Positions 47,640-58,910 of a DNA stretch of 64,000 nt are shown here, piece by piece; the stretch's first letter is position 1, and the number at the start of each line of letters is the position of its first letter. Under the pieces are notes generated by a model. The model made no database searches. It was not told the origin of the DNA and worked only from the letters and a program-made list of their open reading frames with translations. Origin of the DNA: Mytilus edulis. Lineage: Eukaryota > Mollusca > Bivalvia > Mytilida > Mytilidae. The position numbers and the translations under genes are program-made. The stretch is from assembly GCF_963676685.1 (NCBI RefSeq), contig NC_092356.1, positions 202,281 to 266,280 on the forward strand, given 5' to 3'.

Positions 47640-48117
47640 AGTTTTATAACAGATCCACATTTTATCATTCCATTGTGGGGTAAATACTGTGTATGAAGAA
47701 TTCCTCCATTGATTTGGTTTAGTGTAATGATTTGGATTACCCGTTTATCCGATTACCATTTTAACCTACTATTTAATCATTTGAACATGCTTAGATTAAA
47801 TGGTAATACACAATATTATTCTGGTAAATTGCTGTAACAACTTGTTTAAACTAGTGGGCGTCTTTCTATTTTCCTAGTTTGTAAAAAAAAAACCGAGTTG
47901 AACAAACTATGATCGCCCATTATAGACAGTTGACCATTAATCTTTATAGCAAACAAAATCCTCAGATAAAGATAGAGGACTTTTTTACCAATTAAAAGAA
48001 CCAAATAGTAAAACTAAACAAATCTAAATTTCGGGTAATTACCATAACCTAAAAGTTGAAATAGGAAGTTGTAAGGACAACCATAGCATATCAAGCAATC
48101 TTTAGAGTTGCAACAAC
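47640..48117. other. 5' flank of LRR gene 3, nothing recognised
   Basis: AT-rich sequence immediately upstream of the start codon of gene 3. No obvious TATA box at a fixed distance and no repeat recognised; any promoter should lie here. Confidence 0.35.
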
Positions 48118-49290
48118 GATTTGTATATAAGATTATGAAAGTGTGGTTTGATCGCAAATGACATAGAAGTTAACAACTTACTACAAGCCTCCAACAATGA
48201 GCAAAACCAATGCCGTATAGTCAGCTGTAAAAGGCCCGAAAATGTCAAATGTAATTATCTCAACTGAGGAAGCTAACGGTCCTGTTTATATACAAATTTG
48301 ACTGCTCCATAGGCTTACATGCAAAACAGCTGATCTTTGAAAATTAAAAAATTAAAAATGCTACATAGAAAATTTGTTTCATGTTCATATCATGTATGTA
48401 CTAATGTGAAATTGTGATTTAATCGAAAAAAAGAGGGTCATGCCATGAAGAATAAAAAGATACGTAATCCTGAAGTCAAAACATTTTTTTTCTACTTTCT
48501 GTTTGCTACTTTTACTAGGCCGCACCACTTCCAGTAAACATGATATCCTTTCACTTTCCTGGATTGATATCCTCCAAAAGATGCAAGATTTTTTTAAAGT
48601 CTATATATATGTTTCAATTCAGCATAAACCTATATTCAAACAGAAAAAATTGAGTTCAGAAAAAAAATCAGAAAAAAATGCACTATTTTGTTTCCCTCCA
48701 TGTTGTAATACAAGACTGGTACCAACAGTGTGCAAAAATCAAATACATCTATGATACACAGCAACAAACGACAACCACTGAATAACAGGCTCGGCGGGGT
48801 TAAATAAGTTTTAAGGCACCAATCCTCCATATACTGGGACAGTGGTGTATAATAGTAAAACATAAGAACAAACTATACAAATCAGTTGAAAAGGACTCAA
48901 CCGCAAATAGAAAGCAGGAGGACATCAAACAAAACCACAAACCGGACGTGGCAGGGTATATTTACATCCTCACAACAAATAGGACACTAAGAAAATATCA
49001 GAAATTATTGCGGTTACTGACAGCTAGTTCAAAGTCAATACAAATTATAAAGAAGCATGAATCTATGAATTAAATATCAATCCGTAAACTTCCGATCGTT
49101 TTAGTGTAAAGACGTCATTGTTGAAGTCCGTACTGAGATCTATACTTAATTTCTGTGTCATTTGGTCTCTTGTGGTGAGCTTTACTATTTGACATCATAT
49201 CACATCTTCCTATTTTTATATCAAAAAGTCAGAAAAACATGACCTTGTGCAATGCCAAGAAACAGGCATATTCCATGGCCATCAAATGTT
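48118..49290 (-). repeat. Long family A copy, minus orientation, interrupted twice
   Basis: 48118-48300 has 'aacaatgagcaaaaccaatg', 'catagtcagctgtaaaaggc'-like blocks; 48735-49115 continues with 'caacaaacgacaaccactga', 'cggggttaaa', 'gggacagtggtgtataa', 'cagttgaaaaggactcaa' and 'agtgtaaagacg'; 49225-49290 ends 'aaaaacatgaccttgtgcaa'. A plus-oriented short family A copy (49120-49222: 'ttgttgaagtccgtactgag' to 'cacatcttcctatttttata') is inserted in between, as is unrelated sequence at about 48300-48735. Confidence 0.65.
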
Positions 49291-50580
49291 GCATTGGCAT
49301 AACTATGTTCTTTGTGATACATGTATGTTTAAACTTATAATTATTGACTTGTGTTAATACTGAGTTATACTTTGGGACTTTGCTTGAACCATTAAGGTGT
49401 AATTTGCGAATAGAATTATTATTGATCTAATATTAAATTAAAGTACTTATTTTATCCTATTTTTTTTGGTTTAACAGAGTAGATCGCCAACTACCATACC
49501 ACTTTAGTGATCGTCAAACAAATTTGACCAAGTTTTCTGCAACTAAACACCTTACTGTTGGAGCACTGATTTATTGCATATAGCTTAGTCTTTCTTCTTG
49601 TTTCCATTTTCTGCTTATATTTCAATATCATCTTATTATCTACAGGACAGTCGTTTTTTTTGTTGTAGCGAAAGCGCCAACACTTCTGTACAGTTTGAAA
49701 ACTAAATAGTAGTATAATGAAGTTCGATTCACTAAAAAGTTTTCTAAATGTTCAGTTGAATAAAACTTACGCAACTGACCTTGAAGCGATATCATAAAAA
49801 CGGGTCCTTTTCTTTCGGGTGACGTACGTAGAATCCCGGTCGTGAGGTGGTCTATATACGTTATATATCATTTTAATTTGAATTCGGACAGGGGTAAAGC
49901 TCATAATCGTTATGTGTATAATATGTGGTTTAAAACATCGATAATACAAGCGAACTGATTTTACAAATGAATCCTCTTTGAACGACAAAATTGGAAACCA
50001 TGAAATCATCCTATGTTAAAGCATATTGTGGCCATCTGTTTGCAGCGCTTTTTTATCATGTTTATTTATTTAAATATTGATAAATAGAAATTATATCAGT
50101 TTGTGGATAAATTTTTTCAAAGTGGAAATGTTGACAAAATTTTATAGTGACGCTAACCTATATAGTATTTCGGATCGCCAAAATGATAAAAAAGAATATT
50201 TTATTGATATTTTGTTAACAAGTTTCAAATCTATATTTAATTTGATGGTTGTTGCAACATGTATGTTTTAGAGAAGCCGAAATCATCTACCACGGTGACC
50301 ATAATTGAGAGAGGGCATAGATATTTCAAGAACCAATAAATATGACATGATCTTGGGGCATTATTATCAAATGTTTTGTTTAAATGTGGCTCAATATTTT
50401 AAAACAGACATAGTAATCACATACATGTACATGTATATATAAGACATGCTAAAACAAAATCATAAACAAGTGAATCGACTAGCCGATATTAGAATCGTAT
50501 TAGTTCTTAAAAACAATTTCTCAGACTGTTTCATTCTTCTTAATTTTATGTCATATTGATTTTCCAGTAATTGTGGCACC
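49291..50580. other. Non-coding, no gene recognised
   Basis: AT-rich. Open frames at 49767-50009 (minus) and 50077-50271 (plus) are short and match nothing known to me. No repeat recognised. Confidence 0.35.
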
Positions 50581-50584
50581 TGTG

Positions 50585-50812
50585 CATTTAGCGGCCATAT
50601 TGATGAATCTACTGCATAACTTGCCTATTTACATTGTCGGTGTGTGTGTTCGACCCCCGCACGTGACAGGAGCGTTCGACTCGAATCTTAATTGACAAGA
50701 GAACAGGTTATACTGCCAAAGGTCGTTGGTTATCGCCGAGCACTCCACATTTACCATCACGTTTTAGCTAAGTGGTGGCGTTAATACAAACAATTAATCA
50801 CTCGGTCAGTGC
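50585..50812 (+). mobile_element. tRNA-derived SINE
   Basis: 'gtgtgttcgacccccgcacg' is a B-box-like promoter element. Downstream come 'actgccaaaggtcgttggtt', 'atcgccgagcactcc' and the end 'agtggtggcgttaatacaaa' with 'caattaatcac'. This block order, especially the 'tggcgtta..a.aa.caatcaatc' end, is that of a SINE family widespread in bivalves. The A box is not clear, so the head is diverged. Confidence 0.6.
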
Positions 50813-50816
50813 ATTA

Positions 50817-51210
50817 AGGATGTACTTATGTGAGGTTTTGGAATAAGTGCCAAATGTTCGGACTCCTCAGTGTTTTTCCATACGATACAATGTAAAATAT
50901 GTTGCCCCATAACACCTTGTTTTATCTTTCAACATAAGATTTAATATCTCATTAAAGGTCATTTACCAAAATTTAAGCAGATTCTTGATGTTCTTTCTTT
51001 TGATTTGACACCCACATAATACCAATGCAAATATAAGGTAAAAGACCGAGTCCGCCATATTTTATAAATTAAATATCTTGAAAAGGAGCTCAATGACCTA
51101 TCAATATTTTTAGCTGATTTTGATCCTTAACTAATACTCTTCCAGTTTAAAGTATCAACTTTGAGTTCTTAATTTATTTAATTTTACCTTAGATCACCTA
51201 AGTACATCCC
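50817..51210. mobile_element. 394-bp MITE with TA target duplication
   Basis: Left end 'aggatgtacttatgtgaggt'; right end in reverse complement 'gggatgtacttaggtgatct'. TA is present at both flanks (50815-50816 and 51211-51212). No coding region. It is inserted directly at the end of the SINE, which is consistent with the SINE tail being the target. Confidence 0.7.
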
Positions 51211-51499
51211 TAAACTGATGTTTATTTGAAGACGGGGATCGCAAAAAGCGTCTTTATACTGTTATCAAAAGATTAAAGAAAACAAATGTTTTGAAATTGC
51301 CATTTTGTTACTGAGGAAAAAAGTTAACAAATTACTTATAAATATTAACGACTGCAGGTGATCGACATGGCTTTCACGTAAAACTTAATTAAAGCTGCAA
51401 AACATTTCACTAGTAAACTTGTTAAAACCTAATACATTGCACTTTCCTTGTCCTAAGAGAAGTAACAACACTTGAATTCCAAACAGAATATAATTACAA

Positions 51500-51862
51500 A
51501 CAAGAATGTGTTCATAGTACACGGATGCCCCACTCGCACTATAATTTCCCATGTTCAGTGGACCATGAAATTGGGGTAAAAACTATAATTTTGCATTAAA
51601 ATTACAAAGATCATATCATGGGGAACATGTATACTAAGTGTCAAGTGGATTGGACTTTAACTTCATCAAAAACTACCTTGACCAAAAACATTAACCTGAA
51701 GTGGGACGAACGGACGCACAGACGAACGAACGGACGCACAGACGAACGAACGGACGCACAGACGAACGAACGGACGCACAGACGAACGAACGGAGGCACA
51801 GACCAGAAAACATACATGTAATGCCCCTCTACTATCGTAGGTGGGGCATAAAACATCTTGAA
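51500..51862 (+). repeat. Family K dispersed repeat with 20-bp minisatellite
   Basis: Same family as 285-560 ('cacggatgccccactcgcac', 'gaccagaaaacata', 'ggggcataaaa'). At 51703-51800 the unit 'gacgaacgaacggacgcaca' is repeated about five times. Because the period is 20 bp, all frames open by turn, which creates the overlapping low-complexity frames on both strands. Confidence 0.75.
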
Positions 51863-52377
51863 TTAAAAACTGCAACAAATGGCAACGAACAAATACAAAT
51901 AACATATACACATAGCTATATAGACTGAGGTAGTTTCGAGAGTACTAAAATGTCGTTGATTGAAGAAAATATTTGTGATTTTCATGATCGTGAGAATTTG
52001 AATTCAAGGTTTTGACAAAATCTGCATAAAGTCAATAAGAAAACAGTATTCTATTGAACTTTGATATTTCGCTTTTATCCAAACCCAAACCATGCAAATT
52101 AATACGCAACGAATGGATCAACCTTATATTGTTCTGTATTTTTATTTGAATATTTATACTCAATATACATTAAACAATATGCTTTATTTTAAAAACACTC
52201 CGTCTCATTTACATGTGAAACAAGAGGTAAATACATACAAAATACAATCACATACAATACAAGAAATAAGTAAAACAACTTAGAAATGATATATATTACA
52301 AATTACTTTACTTTATATTAAAATATTTTCGTTAACTTTGAAACGAATACTTTATAGCTGTACATGCACTTCGTTGA
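51863..52377. other. 3' flank of LRR gene 4, non-coding
   Basis: No gene recognised. The 3' UTR of LRR gene 4 must lie here; no consensus AATAAA was seen close to the stop on the minus strand. Confidence 0.35.
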
Positions 52378-55300
52378 TTAAGCTTCTGTATCTATGGAAT
52401 CCATGTTACTGATAGTAGCTCCTGTTTGTTTCCTAGGCAATGGACCAGCTTGTAACTCTTCTAAAGACGGCGGCTCTCGTTGATTGCTCGCAATTCTGTT
52501 TTGGCTCGTGTTCCTGCTAGGTGATTGTTCAGGTTTGTTTGGTTCTATGGTGTCACTGACTTGCCGCTTAGTGTGGATAATAAGACCAAGAGCTGCACAT
52601 GAGATGACCAGTGTGATTAACAAGAGGATGTAGTTGATCAGCTCGAACATACTCACACACGTACTACCAATAGCAATACCTAGTATTACAAAAAGAAAAT
52701 ATTTGTGAGTGGTTTTAGAAAATAATTTATTACAAGTACCGACAAGTAATGACATAGTTCAACGTTATTTGATATAATAATACAAGCATTGATTCAGACT
52801 GGAGCGCACCTGACGCCTTCCACCTAAAAGAGTTCAGCAAATGTAACTGGAAGGTAAATTGTCTGCGATATTCTTGTTAAAATATAGATCTCTACGAGAC
52901 CCAACCCAATCAATCAAAATCAAATCGTGGATTAGTTTATCACCAACATTATCATCATGTCCAATCTTTTTTACCTTTATTAAGAGACTGATATTTTTTT
53001 AATCTTTCATCATGTTTTTCTTGCTTAGTAGTTGAAATAGTTCTTTGCTTGCTTTTAGTCTTGCAAGTAATATTTTAGAATATAGACACTACTTGACCTT
53101 GTTGTGTTATTTTGTTGTTGGGTTTTTGTACTATGGGTATATACCTAAAATCTGCTTTTATTAAAATTCATAGAACCCAAAGAGTTTACCTGTTATTTTA
53201 CCACACACCCCATCTGTCACACAAGTGTCCAAATTGTACTTTGTGGCACGTTTATCTGAAAGAGACAAGTAGCGATGACATATTTTACCAACAGTGGCAA
53301 TGTACGTACATGCACTATAGGATTAAACACATTTTTTCTAGAGGTTATTGATGTGTAAACCGGGGCGGTTAACTCACAAACTGAATAAAAGTCCGAAGGA
53401 CTTTTATGTCAAGTTTGTGAGTTAGAGACCCGGTTTACACATCAATAACCTCTAGAAAAAATGTGTTTAATCCTTATAATTCTTCAGCCAAACATACGCG
53501 AATATTAATTTACATCATTGCTTTGATGGCTACTATATGTACCATCAGATGCACAATGTCATGTCGTAACTAAGGAGTACGCCGCCATCTTGACTTTCTA
53601 TAAAAACTTAAATGTTCGATAAATGCAACAGAATCTAAAATGAACTAGCACCTACCTCAAAAACTTCATTTTAATTAGATACTATCCGAATTTGAAGCGT
53701 ACAAGTAACGAAATAATCTTTCGTCTGAAAGTTTTCAATCGTATGACGTCGTGTCTTGCCATGACGTACATTCGCCAAATCATTCGTGAAATTTCCCTGA
53801 ATTTTATTTAAATTTTATTTTTATACATTTTCGAAGCTTTAGTGCATTTATTTTATTTCTTTTTTTGGGGTTATATATGCATTAGAATAGAAACAACTGT
53901 CATGCAATTGTTTTATAATCTCAACTTGCTGAAAATCCCAGTATCCCTGCAAGAATGTGTATCGCGCATGAATAGACTACAAAAGTAGTTTCGGAAACAT
54001 GGTTTATCGAAGTGTAAACCAAGAGAAAAATTCTTCTTGACCAATCCAATTCAAGTATTTATAGATATGCAAATGATATAAGAATTATAATACCGTATTA
54101 CTGCGTCAAGTGGGCACCGTGTGCTGACCATAATGTATTATCAGATTGATAATGTGTATCTATATCATATGCATTAAGGTAAATTATTTCTTTGTTGAAT
54201 ATAGATTATTTTTTTCTCTAATGTGTGCTTAAAAGCAAATGTATGGTTTAACACATACTTAGCCGTACAATACAATAAAGTACCAGAACAACTTTGAAAA
54301 CATACTTGCGTTCACCTGTTGGTGACCTTCTGCTGTTGGTTTTTTTTCTATGGTCGGGTTGTTGTCTCTTTGGTACATTCCCCATTTCCATTCTCAATTT
54401 TATTACGTAAACAACAGGGGTGCTTCATACAATGTCACGTACATTCGTAATCAACAGGAGTGCTACATACAATGACACTTACGTTTGTAATCAATAGGAG
54501 TGCTATAGACAATGTCACTTACGTTTGTAATCAACAGGAGTGCTACAGACAATGTCTCTTACGTTCGTAATCAACAGGAGTGCTACAGACAATGTCTCTT
54601 ACGTTCGTAATCAACAGGAGTGCTACAGACAGTGTCACTTACGTTCGTAATTAACAGGAGTGTTACATACAATGTCATTTGCGTTCGTAATCAACAGGAT
54701 TTTTACAGATAATGTCACTTACGTTCGTTATAACGTGGTGTGCTACATACAATGTCACTTACGTTCGTAATAACGTGGAGTGCTACATACAATGTCACTT
54801 ACGTTCGTCATCAACAGGAGTGTTACAGATAATGTCACTAACGTTCGTAATCGACAGGAGTGCTACATACAATGTCACTTACATTCGTAATTAACAGGAG
54901 TGCTACAGACAACTTCACTTACGTTCGTAATCAACAGGAGTCCTATAGACAATGTAACTTACGTTCTTAATCAACAGGAGTCCTATAGACAATGTCACTT
55001 ACGTTCGTAATCAACAGTAGTACTATAGACCATGTCACTTACGTTCGTAATCAATAGGAGTGCCACGCACATTGTCTCTTACTATCCTAATCAACTGAAG
55101 TGCTTCAGAAAATGTCACTTACGTTCGTAATCAATAGGAGTCCTATAGACAATGTAACTTACGTTCGTAATCAACAGGAGTCCTATAGACAATGTAACTT
55201 ACGTTCTTAATCAACAGGAATCCTATAGACAATGTAACTTACGTTCGTAATCAACAGGAGTCCTATAGACAATGTAACTTACGTTCTTAATCAACAGGAG

Positions 55301-57370
55301 TCCTATAGACAATGTCACTTACGTTCGTAATCAACAGGAGCGTTCGTAATCAACAGGAGTCTTATAGACAATGTAACGTACGTTCGTAATCAACAGGAGT
55401 CCTATAGACAATGTCACTTACGTTTGTAATCAACAGGAGTCCTATAGACAATGTCACTTACGTTTGCAATCAACAGGAGTCCTATAGACAATGTAACTTA
55501 CGTTTGCAATCAACAGGAGTCCTATAGACAATGTCACTTACGTTCATAATCAATAGGCGTGCTATTGACAATGTCACTTACGTTCATAATCAACAGGCGT
55601 GCTACAGACTATGTCGCCATTCATAGTGATATTGTTCTCTGACAAATAGTCCAAGAACCAGAGGTTTTCGCAGGAACAGTCCCAGCTGATGCCATACATA
55701 TCTACTGAGGCAAGGCCAAAGACATTGGCAAACATGTTGTTTGGGATGGAGTGTTACAGATAATGTCACTTACGTTCGTTATAACGTGGTGTGCTACATA
55801 CAATGTCACTTACGTTCGTAATAACGTGGAGTGCTACATACCATGTCACTTACGTTCGTAATCAACAGGAGTGTTACAGATAATGTCACTAACGTTCGTA
55901 ATCAACAGGAGTGCTACATACAATGTCACTTACATTCGTAATCAACAGGAGTGCTACAGACAATTTCACTTACGTTCGTAATCAACAGGAGTCCTATAGA
56001 CAATGTAACTTACGTTCTTAATCAACAGGAGTCCTATAGACAATGTCACTTACGTTCGTAATCAACAGTAGTACTATAGACCATGTCACTTACGTTCGTA
56101 ATCAATAGGAGTGCCACGCACATTGTCTCTTACTATCCTAATCAACTGAAGTGCTTCAGAAAATGTCACTAACGTTCGTTATCAACAGGAGTCCTATAGA
56201 CAATGTAACTTACGTTCGTAATCAACAGGAGTCCTATAGACAATGTAACTTACGTTCTTAATCAACAGGAGTCCTATAGACAATGTTACTTACGTTCATA
56301 ATCAACAGGAGTCTCATAGACAATGTAACTTACGTTCGTAATCAACAGGAGTGCTATAGACAATGTCACTCACGTTTGTAATCAACAGGAGTCCTATAGA
56401 CAATGTCAATTACGTTTGTAATCAACAGGAGTCCTATAGACAATGTAACTTACGTTCGTAATCAACAGGAGTGCTATAGACAATGTCACTTACGTTCATA
56501 ATCAACAGGCGTGCTACAGACTATGTCGCCATTCATAGTGATATTGTTCTCTGATAAATAGTCCAAGAACCAGAGGTTGTCGCAGGAACAGTCCCAGCTG
56601 ATGCCATACATATCTACTGAGGCGAGGCCAAAGACATTGGCAAACATGTTGTTCGGGATGGTTGTAAATGTGTTATAGTTCAGGGAAGCATAATTTAACT
56701 TTGATAACGCATAGAACATGTCGGATGTTACTGTTGATAGGTGAGCGTTTTCAATCAGCACTCGTTCAATATTTGGCATATTAAACAATGCTCCGAACGC
56801 CAATGCACCGGACGTCAGCTCTGAGTTAATAATTGCGAACTCTCCCTTAGGATTCGGTACTGTTGTCATTCGATTTACGTTCAGGTTTTTGAAACTATCA
56901 GCCACCATATTAGAAATGGATCCGCCTTGAATGTGGAATAGATTGACATCTCCAAAGTAAGAGAATGCTTCAACTGGAATGGATAGAATATCACAATTTA
57001 GAATTTCGACTTCTTCAACGTAACTGAAATCGGCAAACGCGTCTTTGTCCAAAATTAACTGCCCTCCGAAATAACACATGATATATAGGGCTGGCGCATA
57101 GTCTGGATCAAAAGTTGCTGTGTTAATACTACTGAATCCAGAAAATGCCGGTCCATTCGGTGCACTTGCTGAGATTTCGCCATCGACATCTTTCAGCATC
57201 AGTCTTTGCGGCTGCGCAGTTGTAAAGTCAGAAAATACAAGAGGCAAACTCCAACTTCTTGCGTTACAGGTGAATAAAATTGTCGATGCATCATATGTAC
57301 AACCGGTAGGGTCCCCAGATGCTGATGACAAAACATATATAACAAACAGAACACGAAAATGAAGACCCAT
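52378..57370 (-). CDS. LRR transmembrane receptor, paralogue 4 (3 exons: 57370-56494, 53255-53190, 52679-52378)
   Basis: Predicted 414 aa, the shortest of the four. Exon 1 (877 nt): signal peptide (MGLHFRVLFVIYVLSSASG), N-cap GCTYDAS..FTCNAR.WSLPL, LRRs clearest at LSKLNYASLNYNTFTTIPNN, and C-cap WDCSCDNLWFLDYLSENNIT with the third Cys in DIVC. Donor C|GTAAGT, phase 1. Exon 2 (66 nt), after 'tttcag', encodes HKRATKYNLDTCVTDGVCG. Exon 3, after 'actag', encodes GIAIGSTC, a helix at about 328-349 and a tail of only about 65 residues rich in Pro, Ser and Gln. Intron 1 is 3.2 kb, two thirds of it a minisatellite that copies the exon 1 donor (54413-56494), with a partial copy of exon 1 inside and a long palindrome 65 nt before the exon 2 acceptor. 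Confidence 0.83.
53320..53473. repeat. 154-nt palindrome (fold-back) upstream of exon 2 acceptor of LRR gene 4
   Basis: The left arm 53320-53364 is perfectly complementary over 45 bp to 53429-53473 ('ggattaaacacattttttct', 'agaggttattgatgtgtaaa'), and pairing continues with small gaps to a tight turn at 'gtccgaaggac' (53391-53401). In the transcript this hairpin would sit 65 nt upstream of the exon 2 acceptor. A related fold-back lies at 60299-60455. Confidence 0.9.
54305..54412 (+). repeat. Family P1 tail fragment
   Basis: 'tggtgaccttctgctgttgg', 'tctatggtcgggttgttgtc' and 'tacattccccatttccattc' match the end of the P1 tail. It borders the minisatellite. Confidence 0.65.
54413..56494 (-). 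repeat. 40-bp minisatellite made from the exon 1/intron 1 junction of LRR gene 4
   Basis: On the plus strand the unit is 'caatgtcacttacgttcgta' followed by 'atcaacaggagtgctacaga', 40 bp. On the coding (minus) strand it reads ..TGTAGCACTCCTGTTGATTA then CGAAC|GTAAGTG.., which is the last bases of exon 1 (CSTPVDYE) plus the splice donor and the first intron bases. Roughly fifty units, nearly every one with an intact GTAAGT, fill intron 1 right up to the true donor at 56493. Variants include 'gtcctatag', 'gtaacttac' and 'ataacgtgg'. A block is duplicated at an offset of 1051 bp, and a copy of the exon end interrupts the array. Confidence 0.92.
55588..55749 (-). pseudogene. Partial duplicate of exon 1 end of LRR gene 4, with donor
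   Basis: Nearly identical (four or so changes) to 56500-56661 of exon 1, offset 912 bp. It encodes IPNNMFANVFGLASVDMYGI and onward through WDCSCENLWF to DIVCSTPVDYE and keeps GTAAGT. One residue differs (Asp to Glu after CSC). No acceptor is visible at its 5' side, where sequence switches at 'gggatgg|agtgttac' into the minisatellite. Confidence 0.9.
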
Positions 57371-57699
57371 TGTTTTTTGTTATTAAATTATCTTACTATC
57401 TTCTGAGGCAATATTCCGCCATATTGAAAGCAATACATTAAAAATTCATTTCTTTAAAGGTTAAGGTATAAACTATACATAAATCCAATTAAAGCCGATT
57501 AGATAAATATTGGCACAGTGGTAAAAGTAAAGTAATTTTGAATAATAAGGTCAAAAGATAATATTTAATAAAATATACACCTCAATACGAGAGATTAAAT
57601 AAACAATAGAATCGTGTTGTTTCAGAATTAATTCAAAATTATTGTAGTTTTTCATGTACATTAACATGATTAAGTAGATAAACTCCTTATGTCGAAAAT
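57371..57699. other. 5' flank of LRR gene 4, nothing recognised
   Basis: AT-rich sequence upstream of the start codon; the promoter should lie here. No repeat or conserved motif shared with the other three upstream regions was seen. Confidence 0.35.
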
Positions 57700-57812
57700 G
57701 ACCTGTTTAGATATACATCCTAGTTATGGCTAGGAGTGACCTGTTTAGATATACATCCAAGTTATGGCTAGGAGTGACCTGTTTAGAAATACATCCAAGT
57801 TATGGCTAGTAG
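57700..57812 (+). repeat. 38-bp tandem repeat, three units
   Basis: Unit 'gacctgtttagatatacatc' plus 'caagttatggctaggagt'. Starts at 57700, 57738 and 57776. Confidence 0.9.
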
Positions 57813-57934
57813 TTGTTATTCATTGTTATTAAATCACATTAAAGTTATTTCAAAAGTATGTATGGCATTACAGTACTGAAGTTGAAAAAGTAGGGGATTT
57901 GATTAGAAGATCGTAAAATGCAGACGCTCTGAGT

Positions 57935-58105
57935 CTCTGTGTTCGCCAATTCGTCACATGCAATTGGCCTTATAAAGTCTTTAGTTTTCTGTGTTGTGTC
58001 ATGTGTTCTGTTATTGGTCTGTTTGTCCTTTTTTTGTTAGCCATGGCGTTGTCAGTTTTTTTCCAATTTATTAGTTTGACTGTCCCTCTTTTAAAAGAAA
58101 CTCTA
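57935..58105 (+). repeat. Family P2 3' tail
   Basis: 'tcttagttttctgtgttgtg'-like, 'tcatgtgttctgttatt', 'tagccatggcgttgtcagtt' and 'tttagtttgactgtccctct'-like blocks in order. No coding region attached. Confidence 0.65.
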
Positions 58106-58234
58106 TCTCGTCTTAAAATTGCTGTCTCTGAGATAATCTAGTCTTGGTTGTTTTTATCTTATTTTTATAGTATGTCTGATGTTGGCAAAACAAGTCGTAG
58201 ATTTACTCTTTTGAATGGGAGCTACGTGTAGGTT

Positions 58235-58375
58235 GTGTTAAGCTTACTTTCATGTGTGGCGTGGATTATGCTCATTGTTGAAGGCTGAACAATGATCTAA
58301 AGTTACATTCAATAGTCTGTTTGTCTTGTAAAGATAATTGTGACATTTGCAATCATACCAAGTGTATAAAATATT
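58235..58375 (+). repeat. Family A dispersed repeat, diverged short copy
   Basis: 'gattatgctcattgttgaag', 'gctgaacaatgatctaaagt' and 'gcaatcatacca' are recognisable in order. Confidence 0.5.
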
Positions 58376-58689
58376 TTTAAATTTGATATAACGTTTTTTG
58401 TAGTTATCTTCAGCTCAAACTTTTTTCTCCAATGATTGATACATGTACTAAGTATTTTTTTGCAGATTGACAGAATTTGCTGTATTTCTAACTTAATAAT
58501 TATCTATATTGCAAACAGTTTGTAATGAGGATGAATACAGTATCAGTAATGTCTCTCTATTGAAGAGGTTCCCCTTCATAAATCCTTTCATATTAATCAG
58601 AAAGGCTATTTAAAATAACGAGCGGAAAGAAGTTGCAACGGGATTTTAGCTAATGCCCTACAGTTGGATGTCTTATTGTGGCTAGAAAG

Positions 58690-58910
58690 GCTTATTTTTT
58701 TTTATATAAATAAGGCCGTTAGTTTTTCTCGTTTGAATTGTTTTACATTGTAACTTCGGGGCCTTTTATAGCTGACTATGTGGTATGGGCTTTGCTCATT
58801 GTTGAAGGCCGTACGGTGACCGATTAAAGTTGTTAATTCATGTGTCATTATGGTAACTTGTAGAGAGTTATCTTATTGGCAATCATACCACATCTACTTT
58901 TTTATATGTA
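58690..58910 (+). repeat. Family A dispersed repeat, 3' part
   Basis: 'aaggccgttagtttttctcg', 'tttgaattgttttacattgt', 'cggggccttttatagctgac', 'tgttgaaggccgtacggtga', 'cttattggcaatcatacca' and the terminal 'catctacttttttatat'. Confidence 0.8.

Noticed and set aside
51618-51928. Overlapping open frames on both strands (Thr/Asp/Glu-rich and Ser/Val/Arg-rich)
   Set aside because: All come from the 20-bp gacgaacg repeat, which stays open in several frames.
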